Positions 15,753 to 24,742 of a stretch of DNA of 64,000 nucleotides are shown here, piece after piece. Position numbers and translations under genes: made by a program. The notes beneath the pieces were generated by a model. The model worked only from the letters and a program-made list of their open reading frames with translations. It was not told the DNA's origin and searched no databases. The number at the start of each line of letters is the position of its first letter. The stretch's first letter is position 1. The DNA comes from Pseudomonas sp. B6002 (lineage in GTDB: Bacteria > Pseudomonadota > Gammaproteobacteria > Pseudomonadales > Pseudomonadaceae). Where the stretch lies: positions 526,198 through 590,197 of the forward strand of contig NZ_JACAOY010000006.1 of the NCBI RefSeq assembly GCF_013385985.1, in the 5' to 3' direction.

Positions 15753-17246
15753 ATGAACGAGCAATGCGCGGTCGATGTTCTGATTTGTGGTGCCGGTGCG
15801 GCCGGCTTGACCTTGGCGATAGACCTGGCCAGGCGCGGCCTCCGCTTTCGCCTCATCGAGAAAAACCACCAGCCTTTCCACGGTTCCCGTGGCAAAGGCA
15901 TCCAGCCCAGGTCGCAGGAACTCTTCGAAGACCTCGGCGTAATCGACCGCCTGTTCGCCATGGGTGGAGTCTATCCGACTGAGCGGCGCTACCGCGACGA
16001 TGGCAGCCACATCGACGCCCATTCCATCGAACACAGCGCCGCGACCGCGGCTGAGCCTTATCAGCAACCGCTGATGGTGCCGCAATTCCTGACCGAACAG
16101 GTGCTGCGCGAGCGGTTGCTCGAACTGGGCCACTGCCCAGAGTTTGGTTGTGAGCTAACGGGGTTTGAGCAAGACGCGGACGGCGTGACGCTGCAGCTCA
16201 AGGGGCGCGCAGGCCCGCAAACACTGCGAGCACGTTGGTTGGTGGGCGCCGACGGTGGTCGCAGCTTCGTGCGCCAGGCGTTGAATATCGGCTTCCCGGG
16301 CAAGACCCTCGGCGTGCGTGCGCTGGTGGCGGACGTGCAGCTGTCCGGTCTGTCGTCGGCGTATTGGCACCGTTTCGGCGAAGGTGATCTGCAACGCCAG
16401 GTTGCCATTTGCCCGCTGGCCGGCACGCAACTGTTCCAGATTCAAGGGCCGATTGCCCTGGACGCCGAGGTGGACCTCAGTGCTGAAGGCTTGACCGCGA
16501 TGGTGGCCCAGCGCACCGGGCGCGATGATATCCAGGTGCACGTGGTGTCCTGGGCCTCGGCCTACAGCATGAACGCGCGGCTGGCCGATCAGTACCGTGT
16601 GGGCCAGGTGTTTCTCGTCGGGGACGCCGCGCACATCCATCCGCCCACCGGTGGCCAGGGGCTCAACACCAGCGTGCAGGATGCCTACAACCTCGGCTGG
16701 AAACTGGCGGCGGTGGTCAACGGCGCACCTGGGGCGTTGCTCGACAGCTATGAAGAAGAACGCCGGCCGGTAGCAGCCTCGGTATTGGGCTTGTCTACCC
16801 AACTGCTCGATAACCTGCAACGCGGCGACGTGCGCCGGGGCCGGGAAGTGCATCAATTGGACATTGGTTACCCCCATTCCTCGCTGGCAGCGGGTCGGGT
16901 TGACCGCGCTGGTGCGCGTGCGCCGGATGCACGGCTGCGAGGCGCCGCAGGCCAATCGCTACGCCTGTTTGATCTCTACGCCGGCCCGCATTGGACGCTG
17001 CTGTGTGTGGCCGGCACGCCCGCCGACGTGGCGCCAAGGCCAGGGCTGCGTATCCACCACGTCGGCCCGCAAGGGGAGGTGATCGATGACCAAGGGCAGT
17101 TTCAACAGGCTTACGGGCTGGCTGTGGGAGATCGGGTGCTGGTGCGTCCGGATGGCTATATCGGTGCGATCTTTTCGTCCGATGAGGGCGCGCAGTTGGA
17201 GGACTACTTGTTGCAAGTCGGCCTTCCGGCGTGTCCTCAGTCCTGA
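15753..17246 (+). CDS. FAD-dependent aromatic monooxygenase (PheA/MhpA/Rox type)
   Basis: A 497-residue class A flavoprotein hydroxylase. Rossmann motif VLICGAGAAGLTLAIDLARRG begins near residue 10; the DG-type motif is GADGGRSFVRQALNI; the second FAD motif is VGDAAHIHPPTGGQGLN (about 289-305); a thioredoxin-like C-terminal domain follows about residue 390. Such enzymes use NAD(P)H and O2 to hydroxylate phenolics or antibiotics such as rifampicin. I start at ATG 15753 with TAGGTGGT upstream. It is divergent from, and probably repressed by, the MarR gene. Its stop overlaps that of the convergent Lrp gene by 10 bp. Confidence 0.84.
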   Translation: MNEQCAVDVLICGAGAAGLTLAIDLARRGLRFRLIEKNHQPFHGSRGKGIQPRSQELFEDLGVIDRLFAMGGVYPTERRYRDDGSHIDAHSIEHSAATAAEPYQQPLMVPQFLTEQVLRERLLELGHCPEFGCELTGFEQDADGVTLQLKGRAGPQTLRARWLVGADGGRSFVRQALNIGFPGKTLGVRALVADVQLSGLSSAYWHRFGEGDLQRQVAICPLAGTQLFQIQGPIALDAEVDLSAEGLTAMVAQRTGRDDIQVHVVSWASAYSMNARLADQYRVGQVFLVGDAAHIHPPTGGQGLNTSVQDAYNLGWKLAAVVNGAPGALLDSYEEERRPVAASVLGLSTQLLDNLQRGDVRRGREVHQLDIGYPHSSLAAGRVDRAGARAPDARLRGAAGQSLRLFDLYAGPHWTLLCVAGTPADVAPRPGLRIHHVGPQGEVIDDQGQFQQAYGLAVGDRVLVRPDGYIGAIFSSDEGAQLEDYLLQVGLPACPQS

Positions 17247-17725
17247 ACCGTCGCGTTGACGGCTTGAGCCGGTAGCGCCCCCGGCGTCTTGATGGTCTTG
17301 GTCACGATGTAGGTGAAGTAGCGCTCGATGGCCAAGTCTTCCAGCAGCAATTGGTCGATGAAACGCTGATACGCGTCGATGTCGGCGGCGCGAATCATCG
17401 CGATGTAGTCCACGCCGCCGCCGGTGGCGTAGCAGAACTCCACCTCCGGCGCGTCGCCCATGCGGTGTTCGAAGCGGCGCATGTCCTGGGCGGTGTGACG
17501 GGCCAGGGTGATTTCCACCAGCAACTGCTGGCTCTTGAACACCTGGTTCCAATCGATCACCGCACGATAGCCTTTGACCAGGCCCGCGTTCTCCAGCTTG
17601 CGCACACGCTCCCAGGCTGGCGTGACCGATAAGTTGATCGCCTCGGCCAGGCGGGACTTGGTGATGCGCCCATCCTCGGAAAGGATGCGCAGGATGTTCA
17701 GGTCATAACGGTCAAGCTTGTGCAT
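17237..17725 (-). CDS. Lrp/AsnC family regulator
   Basis: A 162-residue regulator with an N-terminal helix-turn-helix (LDRYDLNILRILSEDGRITKS, AEAINLSVTPAWERVRKLE) and a C-terminal RAM effector domain (QLLVEITLARHTAQDM). Such proteins sense amino acids. It lies downstream of the aminotransferase gene on the same strand, separated by a REPIN, and may regulate the aminotransferase-dehydrogenase-importer genes; this is inferred from position only. Confidence 0.87.
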   Translation of the reverse strand: MHKLDRYDLNILRILSEDGRITKSRLAEAINLSVTPAWERVRKLENAGLVKGYRAVIDWNQVFKSQQLLVEITLARHTAQDMRRFEHRMGDAPEVEFCYATGGGVDYIAMIRAADIDAYQRFIDQLLLEDLAIERYFTYIVTKTIKTPGALPAQAVNATVQD

Positions 17726-17771
17726 CTAGGAAAAACTCCACAGGCCATAGAATGACGGCGCCCTCACGGGC

Positions 17772-17844
17772 ATCGCCGGCAAGCCGGCTCCTACACGGGT
17801 TCCGCGTTTCGCCAGCCCCTTGTAGGCGCTGGCTTGCCAGCGAT
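17772..17844. repeat. REPIN between the aminotransferase and Lrp genes
   Basis: ATCGCCGGCAAGCCGGCTCC (17772 onward) and its imperfect inverse GGCGCTGGCTTGCCAGCGAT (ending 17844) form a stem-loop of the GTAGGAGC REP class. TGACGGC and GCCGTCA just outside extend the symmetry. Confidence 0.8.
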
Positions 17845-17886
17845 GGCCGTCAACGATAGCGCATACCTGCCAGGTGTACGCCGTGT

Positions 17887-19272
17887 TCAGCCGAGGATTT
17901 CCCCCGCCACCTGGTCAATCGCACCCTTGGTGATATCGACGATCAGGTCCGCCTCTTCACGCGTCAAAATCAACGGCGGAGCAAAGCCGAGGATGTCGCC
18001 GTGGGGCATGGCCCGCGCAATCATGCCGCGTTCCAGGCAGGCCGCCGAGACTTTCGGGCCGACTTTCAACCCGGCATCGAACGGCGTGCGCTGCTCGCGA
18101 TCGGCCATGAACTCCACGGCGGCGAGCATGCCGTCGCCGCGTACTTCGCCCACCAGCGGGTGACCTTCGAGGGTTTCGCGCAGGCGACGGTTGAGGTACG
18201 CACCCACGTGCTCGGCATTCTCTGTAAGGTTTTCACGCTCCAGGATGTCGAGGTTGGCCAGTGCCGCCGCCGCGCAGATCGGGTGCCCCGAATACGTCCA
18301 GCCGTGGCCCATGGCGCCGTCGGTGGTGGAGGCTTTTTCGATCACGTCCCACACTTTTTCGCCAATGATCACCGCCGACAACGGTGCATACGCGCTGGTC
18401 AGTCCCTTGGCGGTGGTGATCAGGTCCGGGCGCATGCCATAGCGCTGGCTGCCCATCTTCGACCCCAGGCGGCCGAACGCACAGACCACTTCATCGGCAA
18501 TCAACAGCACGTCGTATTTGTTCAGCACCGCCTGGATTGCCGCCCAGTAACCGGCCGGAGGCACCACGATGCCGCCGGTGCCCATCACCGGTTCACCGAT
18601 GAAGGCCGCCACGGTGTCCGGGCCTTCGGCAAGGATCATCTTTTCCAGCTCATCGGCGCAGTAACGCACAAACGCGGTTTCATCCATGCCCGCCGGAGCC
18701 TTGCGGTACCAGTGCGGGCACACCGTGTGCTGGATGCCTTGCTCTGGCAAGTCAAAGTGCTGATGGAAGGCCGCAAGGCCCGTGAGGCTGCCGGTCATGA
18801 TGCCCGAGCCGTGGTAGCCACGGTCGCGGGAGATGATTTTCTTCTTCTGCGGACGGCCCAGCACGTTGTTGTAATAGCGCACCAGCTTGATCTGGCTTTC
18901 GTTGGCGTCGGAGCCCGACAGGCCGTAGTACACCTTCTTCATGCCCTCTGGCGCCCAATCCATGATGCGACTCGACAGCTCGATAATCGCCTCCGTCGAG
19001 TGGCCGACGTAGGTGTGGTAGTAGGCCAGCTCCTTGGCCTGCTTGTAGATCGCGTCCGCCACTTCGGTACGGCCATAGCCGATGTTCACGCAATACAGCC
19101 CGGCAAACGCGTCGATGAAGTCACGCCCTTCGTGGTCACGGATGCGGATGCCTGACGCGCTCTGGATGATGCGGCCTTTCAGCGCGCCGCTGGCATGGTC
19201 GTGGGCGTGGGTGGACGGGTGCATGAAGTGCGCGCGGTCCTGTGCGAACAGGTGGTCGAGTTCGTGGTTCAT
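17887..19272 (-). CDS. Class III omega-aminotransferase
   Basis: A 461-residue PLP-dependent fold-type I aminotransferase. Class III motifs: FIDAFAGLYCVNIGYGR, GLSGSDANESQIKLVRYYN (phosphate region), RDRGYHGSGIMTGSLTG, LLIADEVVCAFGRLG (PLP-pyridine Asp) and TTAKGLTSAYAPLSAV (Schiff-base Lys). It resembles putrescine/diamine and beta-alanine:pyruvate aminotransferases. Its ATG overlaps the dehydrogenase stop by 4 nt (19269-19272), so amino-group transfer and oxidation of the resulting semialdehyde are probably consecutive steps. The amine donor is unknown. Confidence 0.85.
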   Translation of the reverse strand: MNHELDHLFAQDRAHFMHPSTHAHDHASGALKGRIIQSASGIRIRDHEGRDFIDAFAGLYCVNIGYGRTEVADAIYKQAKELAYYHTYVGHSTEAIIELSSRIMDWAPEGMKKVYYGLSGSDANESQIKLVRYYNNVLGRPQKKKIISRDRGYHGSGIMTGSLTGLAAFHQHFDLPEQGIQHTVCPHWYRKAPAGMDETAFVRYCADELEKMILAEGPDTVAAFIGEPVMGTGGIVVPPAGYWAAIQAVLNKYDVLLIADEVVCAFGRLGSKMGSQRYGMRPDLITTAKGLTSAYAPLSAVIIGEKVWDVIEKASTTDGAMGHGWTYSGHPICAAAALANLDILERENLTENAEHVGAYLNRRLRETLEGHPLVGEVRGDGMLAAVEFMADREQRTPFDAGLKVGPKVSAACLERGMIARAMPHGDILGFAPPLILTREEADLIVDITKGAIDQVAGEILG

Positions 19273-20756
19273 AGCGAGTCTCCTTTGAATTGTCCTTGGT
19301 GGTGCAGGCAAAAGTATTTGGTTTCGACAAAGGCCTCGAAGCCCTCGTTGCCGCCTTCGCGGCCCAGGCCCGAGGCTTTCATGCCGCCGAACGGAATCGG
19401 GTGGCCGGTGAATTTCACGCCATTGACCGCCACCATGGCGTGGTCGAGGCGACGGATCAGCGGGTAGATCAGGTCCAGGCGGTTGGAACAAATGTAGGCG
19501 GCCAGGCCGTACTCGGTGTCGTTGGCCAGGGCAATCGCCTGCTCCAGGCTGTCGAAGGGCATTACCCCGGCAATCGGCGCAAAATTTTCTTCGCGATAGA
19601 TGCGCATCTCGGGCGTGACATCCGCCAACACCGTCGGCTGGTAGAACAAGCCGCCCAGTGCATGGGCTTCACCGCCCACCAGGCGTTGCGCGCCCAGCTG
19701 CAAGGCGTCTTCCACCCGTGCGGCGGTCACATCGAACGCGGCCTGATGCATCAACGGGCCAACGTCCACGGCGTGTTCTTCGCCGCCTACCAGTGCAGGG
19801 CCCACGCGCAGCTCGCGCACGGCGGCGGCAAAGCGCTTGAGGAAGGAGGGGTAGATCGAGCGGTCGACGAGGATGCGGTTGGCGGCGCAGCAGTCCTGGC
19901 CGGAGGTCTGGAACTTGGCCTCGACCGCGACCTTCACCGCCAGGCCCAGGTCGGCGTCGGCACACACAATGAACGGCGCATTGCCGCCCAGTTCCAGGGC
20001 GACCTTCTTCACGTCCTGGGCGGCCGCTTGCAGCACCAGCTTGCCCACGCGGGTCGAGCCGGTGAAGCTCACCGAACGCACGCGGCTGTCTTGCACCAGG
20101 GTTTGCATGGCCATCTGCGGCTCGCCCAGCACCACGTTGAACACCCCGGCCGGGAAGCCGGCTTCCTCGGCCAGTTGCGCCAGGGCAAAGGCCGAGTAGG
20201 GCGTTTCATGGGCCGGCTTGACCACCACCGTGCAACCCGCTGCCAGGGCGGCAGCAGCTTTGCGCGTGATCATTGCCGAGGGGAAGTTCCACGGCGTCAG
20301 CAGGGCGCACACACCCACCGGTTCCTTGAGCGTGCCCAGGTGCGCACCGGGAATATGGCTGGGGATGTTCTGCCCGTACAGGCGCCGGGCTTCGTCGGCA
20401 AACCAGGGGATGAAGCTGGCGGCGTAAGCGATTTCGCCCCGGGACTCGGCCAGGGATTTGCCTTGCTCCAGGCTCAGGATGCGGGCCAGGTCTTCCTGGT
20501 GTTCCAGGATCAAACTGGCCCAGCGCTTGAGGATAGCTGCGCGGGCGTCCAGGCTCTGTTCGCGCCAGGCCGGGAAGGCGCGATGCGCGGCCTCCACGGC
20601 GGCCGTTATCTGCGCTTGTTCGAGCATCGGCACATGGCCGATCACGTCCTGGGTCGCCGGGTTGTACACGGCAAGGGTGCTTGCGCTGTCACTGTGGACC
20701 CAATGGCCGTCGACATAGCACAGCGCCTTGAACAGCAGTGGGTGTTTGTAAGTCAT
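19269..20756 (-). CDS. NAD(P)-dependent succinate-semialdehyde dehydrogenase-like (GabD/Sad type)
   Basis: A 495-residue aldehyde dehydrogenase. It has the cofactor and oxyanion segment LTPWNFPSAMITRKAAAALAAG, the general-base motif ALELGGNAPFIV, the nucleophile in SGQDCCAANRILVDRS, and the late EENFAPIAGVMPF. Spacing is typical of GabD/Sad enzymes that oxidise succinic semialdehyde to succinate. I start at ATG 20756. It is co-translated with the aminotransferase and lies downstream of the ProX-like gene after a REPIN. It could supply the final step of the neighbouring ring-cleavage pathway. Confidence 0.84.
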   Translation of the reverse strand: MTYKHPLLFKALCYVDGHWVHSDSASTLAVYNPATQDVIGHVPMLEQAQITAAVEAAHRAFPAWREQSLDARAAILKRWASLILEHQEDLARILSLEQGKSLAESRGEIAYAASFIPWFADEARRLYGQNIPSHIPGAHLGTLKEPVGVCALLTPWNFPSAMITRKAAAALAAGCTVVVKPAHETPYSAFALAQLAEEAGFPAGVFNVVLGEPQMAMQTLVQDSRVRSVSFTGSTRVGKLVLQAAAQDVKKVALELGGNAPFIVCADADLGLAVKVAVEAKFQTSGQDCCAANRILVDRSIYPSFLKRFAAAVRELRVGPALVGGEEHAVDVGPLMHQAAFDVTAARVEDALQLGAQRLVGGEAHALGGLFYQPTVLADVTPEMRIYREENFAPIAGVMPFDSLEQAIALANDTEYGLAAYICSNRLDLIYPLIRRLDHAMVAVNGVKFTGHPIPFGGMKASGLGREGGNEGFEAFVETKYFCLHHQGQFKGDSL

Positions 20757-20878
20757 GGTGGTGGCTCCCAATCGTCTGAGTGCAGTCATGCTAGGGCAGG
20801 GCGGCGCAAGAAAAGGCGGGTTTGGCGGGGGTGGGGCAGTGGGTTTTTTCTGATTGCAGGTGCCATTTCCGGTGATTT

Positions 20879-20969
20879 CTGTGGGAGCCGGGCTTGCCCG
20901 CGATGCAGGCGCCTCGGTGCAACTGCTATACCGAGGTGATGCCATCGCGGGCAAGCCCGGCTCCCACAG
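20879..20969. repeat. REPIN with perfect 27-nt arms between importer and dehydrogenase genes
   Basis: The left arm 20879-20905 (CTGTGGGAGCCGGGCTTGCC...) is exactly complementary to the right arm 20943-20969, and an inner CCTCGGT/ACCGAGG stem extends the hairpin. It sits just after the stop of the binding-protein gene, where such elements can protect upstream mRNA or dampen read-through. Confidence 0.88.
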
Positions 20970-20990
20970 GAGAACGGGTTACATGCCGGG

Positions 20991-22016
20991 TTATTTGGCG
21001 GCTTTGGCCGTGGCGACCCAGCCGTCGAAGGTGGCTTTGTTTTCACTCATCCAGTCATCCGCCAGCTTGCGAATGTTGCGTTCGCTGGAGCCGTCCTGGC
21101 TGATGGTTTTTTCCCAGTAGCTCCAGGTCGACTGCGGGAACGTCATCTGTTCCACCAGCGCTTTCACCGCCGGGTTGGCCGCGATGAATTGCTTGTTGCC
21201 GATGGCGTACCAGTTCCACGCGGCCATTGCCATGCGGCACGGGTCGGCGCCGCCTGCACACCCTTCCACGCCGGGGGTGAGGGCGCTGGTGGTGCTCGGC
21301 ACGTTGCCGGGCAATGCATCAAACGGCGTCGGCAGCCACACCACGTCCTTGCCGGGGACCATGGTGTTGGTCATCCACGACGGCGCCCAGGCATAGAAAA
21401 ACACCGGCTCGCCGCGCTTGAGGCGCGCGACGTTTTCGAACATCAGCGCTTCGTACTTTCCGCGCACCGGGTTCACTGTGGCCTTGAGGCCGAACTTGTC
21501 GAGCTGGTAATCCACCACATCGCCGCAGCCCCAACCCGGGTCGCAGCTGATCAGGTCAGCCTTGCCGTTCTTGCCGAACAGCGCGGCGATCTTCGGGTCT
21601 TTCAACTGCTCAAGGCTGGTGATGTGGTACGCGTCGGCGGTTTTCTTGTCGATCATGTAGCCGTTGTAGCCGGCGCCGGTGATGGAGCCGCCACCGACCA
21701 CTTCAGTACGGTCCTTGACTTTGTCGAAGCTGGGTTGCAGCTGCGGCAGGGTCACGTCCATCGACAGGTCCAGGTCGCCCTGGGCGGCGGCCGGGAAGAA
21801 CAGCGTGGTATTGACGGTACTCAGCTTGCTCCCATAGCCGAGGCGCTTGGCGGCCTCGATGGCGATCTTGGTGATGACGTAGTTGCCACCGGTACTTTCC
21901 GACTGCACGAAGCGGATGGTCTTGCCGTTGCCGGGCAGGTCTTCGGCCATGACCGAAGTGCTCCCCAGGTACAACACGGCTGCAAATCCAAGCAAGGCGT
22001 TGAATGGACGCATCAT
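20991..22016 (-). CDS. ProX-like periplasmic betaine-binding protein
   Basis: A 341-residue exported solute-binding protein of the OpuAC/ProX family. The signal peptide is MMRPFNALLGFAAVLYLG..VMA with cleavage before EDLPG. Family segments: TIRFVQSESTGGNYV, DVTLPQLQPSFDK, FFYAWAPSWM and the ProX-like VPGKDVVWLPTPFDALPG. Tryptophan and tyrosine residues that could cage a quaternary ammonium group are present. It is the last gene of an ATPase-permease-binding-protein operon. Substrates of relatives include glycine betaine, proline betaine, carnitine and choline; here an aromatic betaine is possible. Confidence 0.83.
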   Translation of the reverse strand: MMRPFNALLGFAAVLYLGSTSVMAEDLPGNGKTIRFVQSESTGGNYVITKIAIEAAKRLGYGSKLSTVNTTLFFPAAAQGDLDLSMDVTLPQLQPSFDKVKDRTEVVGGGSITGAGYNGYMIDKKTADAYHITSLEQLKDPKIAALFGKNGKADLISCDPGWGCGDVVDYQLDKFGLKATVNPVRGKYEALMFENVARLKRGEPVFFYAWAPSWMTNTMVPGKDVVWLPTPFDALPGNVPSTTSALTPGVEGCAGGADPCRMAMAAWNWYAIGNKQFIAANPAVKALVEQMTFPQSTWSYWEKTISQDGSSERNIRKLADDWMSENKATFDGWVATAKAAK

Positions 22017-22085
22017 GATTTCCTCTTTGTTTTTCTCGTTATGGTTAAGGGATGGCAGTCAAAAAACGACGTTCATGATTTCTTG

Positions 22086-22982
22086 TTATGCGCTGACCGC
22101 CCGCAGGGTGAACAGCCGCTTGAACAGCGATTTGCGCTTGCCCGGCGTGGGCTGCGCGAGGTTCTGGGTGATGCGGTCGAGCATCATCGCCAGCAGCACA
22201 ATGGCGATCCCGCCGACCGCCGCGCGGCCCACGTCCATGCGTCCCAGGCCTTGCAGCACCACCAGGCCGAGGCCTTCGGCACCGATCATGGCGACGACGA
22301 CGGACATCACCATGGCGGTGAGCACCGTCTGGTTGAGGCCACCGAGGATGGTCGGCACGGCCAGGGGCAACTGGATCTCCCAGAGCAACTGCTTGCGGTC
22401 GGCACCGAACGCCAGGCCGGCTTCCACCAGTTCGGTTTCGACCATGCGGATGCCCAGGTAGGTAAAACGGATCAGCGGCGGGCACGCCGAAATCACCACC
22501 GCCACTTCACCCGACACGGTGCCCACGCCAAACAGCATCACCACCGGCACCAGGTACACGAAGGTCGGCGTGGTTTGCATGATGTCGAGGATCGGCCGCA
22601 TCACCGCCCACACCCGCTCACTGCGCGCGCACCAGATTCCCACCGGGATACCCACCACCATGCAGATCACAATCGCGGTGGTGATCAACGACAGGGTGGT
22701 CATGGCTTCGTCCCACACGCCCAAGGCGGCGATCACCACCAGCGCGGCGGCACTGAAAATGGCCACGCCCAGGGTGGCGGCGCGGTAGGCGATGAGGAAC
22801 ATCAGCACCACCATCACCGGGAACGGAATGGCGTGGATCAGCGTGTCGCTGAAGCCCAGCAAGTGTTCCACCGGCCAGCGGATGGCCTGGAAGATCGGGC
22901 GCAGGTGGATGCCGATCCACTCCACGCCGCCGCTGATCCATTGGTCCACGGGAAAAACAGCGAGGTCTTCTGACTTAAGCAT
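22086..22982 (-). CDS. ProW-like ABC permease for betaines
   Basis: A 298-residue inner-membrane permease of the BPD_transp_1 (OpuAB/ProW) type with six or more helices and the EAA-loop region MVETELVEAGLAFGADRKQL followed by P-L-A-V-P. I start at ATG 22982, which has GGAGG 9 nt upstream inside the end of the ATPase gene, giving an 8-nt overlap. It forms the channel for the ProX-like protein with the ProV-like ATPase. Confidence 0.85.
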   Translation of the reverse strand: MLKSEDLAVFPVDQWISGGVEWIGIHLRPIFQAIRWPVEHLLGFSDTLIHAIPFPVMVVLMFLIAYRAATLGVAIFSAAALVVIAALGVWDEAMTTLSLITTAIVICMVVGIPVGIWCARSERVWAVMRPILDIMQTTPTFVYLVPVVMLFGVGTVSGEVAVVISACPPLIRFTYLGIRMVETELVEAGLAFGADRKQLLWEIQLPLAVPTILGGLNQTVLTAMVMSVVVAMIGAEGLGLVVLQGLGRMDVGRAAVGGIAIVLLAMMLDRITQNLAQPTPGKRKSLFKRLFTLRAVSA

Positions 22983-24171
22983 GATGTGCAACCTCCGAAA
23001 CGGCAGGGCGAGGGGGCGGGACGCTGGCGATGCAATCGAGGATATGGGCGCTGTTCAAGGTGCCGACAAACAGCCCGTCGGCATCGGCGACCGCCACCGG
23101 GTGGCCCGGTTTGAGCAGGCGCGCCACTTCCACCAACTTGGCGCTGGCCGGCACGCTGACGAACTGCGGCGACAGGCGCTGCAAGGTATCACCGCCTGCG
23201 CCTACCGCCAGCAACGCGCCGGCATCCAGAACGCCTACGGCTTTGCCGGCCGCATTGAGTACAAAGGCATGGGCGCTGTCATTGCCGACCACGCGGGTGT
23301 CGCCCTGTACCAGCAGGGTGCTGGCCGGCTGCATGATCGAGCGCGCATCGAACAGTCGCGAGCGGTCCACTTCCCGGGTGAACCCGGCCACATAATCGCT
23401 GCCCGGGTCGGCGACGATTTCCTGGGGCGTGCCTTCGCGCACCACTTGGCCATCGGCCATGATCGCGATGCGCGTACCCAGCTTCAGGGCTTCCTGGAAG
23501 TCGTGGGTGATGAACAGGATGGTTTTCTTCAACGTGCGCTGCAGGCGCAGCAACTCGTCCTGCATCTCGGTGCGGATCAGCGGGTCGAGGGCGCTGAAGG
23601 CCTCGTCCATGATCAACACGTCGGCGTCGGTGGTCAGCGCCCGGGCCAACCCTACGCGCTGGCGCATGCCGCCCGACAGCTCGTGAGGGTGGTGGTCGGC
23701 CCACTTGGCCAAGCCAACCACCCCAAGCACTTCCAGGGCACGCTTGCGCCGTTCGGCAAGGGGCACGCCGCGCAGCTTGAGGCCGAACTCGGTGTTCTCG
23801 ATCACGGTCTTGTTCGGCAGCAGGGCGAAGTGCTGGAACACCATGGAAATCCGCGTGCGGCGCACGTCGCGCAGCTCGTTTTCGTTGAGGGTGACCAGGT
23901 CCCGGCCGTCCAGCAGGATCTTGCCCGCCGTCGGCTCATTGAGGCGGTTGATGCACCGCGCCAGGGTGGATTTGCCCGAGCCGGACAAGCCCATGATCAT
24001 GTAGATCGCGCCGCTGGGGATCGACAGCGACACGTTGTTGAGGCCGACCACCGTGGCGGTCTCCGCCAGGATCCGGTCTTTGCTGGCGCCAGCGGTCAAG
24101 AGCTGCATGGCTCGGTCGGGCGCCGAAGAGAACACCTTATACAGGTTCTCGATCTTTAGTCGTTCGCTCAC
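22975..24171 (-). CDS. ProV-like ABC ATPase with C-terminal CBS domains
   Basis: A 398-residue ATPase of the quaternary-amine uptake group. Walker A is GLSGSGKST (residues 61-69), the Q-loop VFQHFALLPNKTV, the signature LSGGMRQRVGLARAL, Walker B VLIMDEAFSALDP, and the switch His FITHDFQEA. The N-terminus carries the ProV-like VFSSAPDRAMQLL; the C-terminus (about 290-390) holds two CBS-type repeats, which in OpuA sense ionic strength. The start is GTG 24171, six nt after GGAGG. It is the first gene of the importer operon. Confidence 0.86.
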   Translation of the reverse strand: MSERLKIENLYKVFSSAPDRAMQLLTAGASKDRILAETATVVGLNNVSLSIPSGAIYMIMGLSGSGKSTLARCINRLNEPTAGKILLDGRDLVTLNENELRDVRRTRISMVFQHFALLPNKTVIENTEFGLKLRGVPLAERRKRALEVLGVVGLAKWADHHPHELSGGMRQRVGLARALTTDADVLIMDEAFSALDPLIRTEMQDELLRLQRTLKKTILFITHDFQEALKLGTRIAIMADGQVVREGTPQEIVADPGSDYVAGFTREVDRSRLFDARSIMQPASTLLVQGDTRVVGNDSAHAFVLNAAGKAVGVLDAGALLAVGAGGDTLQRLSPQFVSVPASAKLVEVARLLKPGHPVAVADADGLFVGTLNSAHILDCIASVPPPRPAVSEVAHHA

Positions 24172-24205
24172 CAATTGCCTCCAATTGTTGTTTTGCTATC
24201 TGCGG

Positions 24206-24226
24206 AAATTTCATCAAGAGAAATTT
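24206..24226. promoter_or_regulatory. AT-rich inverted repeat upstream of the importer operon
   Basis: AAATTTC (24206-24212) and GAAATTT (24220-24226) are separated by 7 nt, 35-55 bp upstream of the ProV-like start. A further AAATTTC occurs near 24285. The site may bind a regulator of the importer, but I cannot assign a family. Confidence 0.4.
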
Positions 24227-24346
24227 TTGGGCTACTGGCAGTCAAAGGTCCGTCGGTGGTGCAGTCGCAAGGGGCAACGCAAAAATTTCTTGTTGTTCGA
24301 CAAAGCAGTTACAGCATGAGCGTGGGGCGGGTGCAAGGGGTGGGCG

Positions 24347-24742
24347 TCAGCCGGTAGGCGATTCCATCGGGGCCATGCCTTCCCGGGCCTTGCGCGCCAC
24401 GCGGAAGGCTTCGACGCCCGCCGGAATGCCGCAATACACCGCGATTTGCACCAGGGCTGCGCGCAATTGCTCATCGGTCAAACCGTTGCGCAGGGCGCCG
24501 CAAAAGTGCACGCCAAACTCCTCCATGCGCCCCAGCGCCGCGAGCATGCCCAGGTTGAGCAGGCTGCGTTGCTTGAGGTCCAGGGCGTCGTCGGTCCAGA
24601 CCATGCCCCAGCAATATTCATTCAACACGTCCTGGAACGGCCGCGAGAATTCGTCGGCCCGGCCCAGGGCCTGGTCGACGTAGGCGTCCCCCAGCACTTG
24701 GCGGCGTACGCGTTCGCCACCGGCCTGCAATGACTTATCCAT
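24347..24742 (-). CDS. Carboxymuconolactone-decarboxylase family protein
   Basis: A 131-residue AhpD-like helical protein. It has the PcaC-like length and segments WTDDALDLKQRSLLNLGML, GVHFCGALRNGLTDEQLRAAL and QIAVYCGIPAGVEAFRVA. Family members are PcaC decarboxylases or peroxidase-like enzymes; only single, separated Cys residues are seen here, not the CxxC of AhpD. It is the last gene of the six-gene catabolic operon and overlaps the hydrolase gene by 8 nt. It might act on a lactone or decarboxylate an intermediate of the proposed ring-cleavage route. Confidence 0.82.
   Translation of the reverse strand: MDKSLQAGGERVRRQVLGDAYVDQALGRADEFSRPFQDVLNEYCWGMVWTDDALDLKQRSLLNLGMLAALGRMEEFGVHFCGALRNGLTDEQLRAALVQIAVYCGIPAGVEAFRVARKAREGMAPMESPTG

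Noticed and set aside
19290-22973. Long plus-strand frames antisense to the dehydrogenase, binding-protein and permease genes
   Set aside because: Same GC-driven shadow effect; the minus-strand genes have full catalytic and binding motifs and coupled starts.
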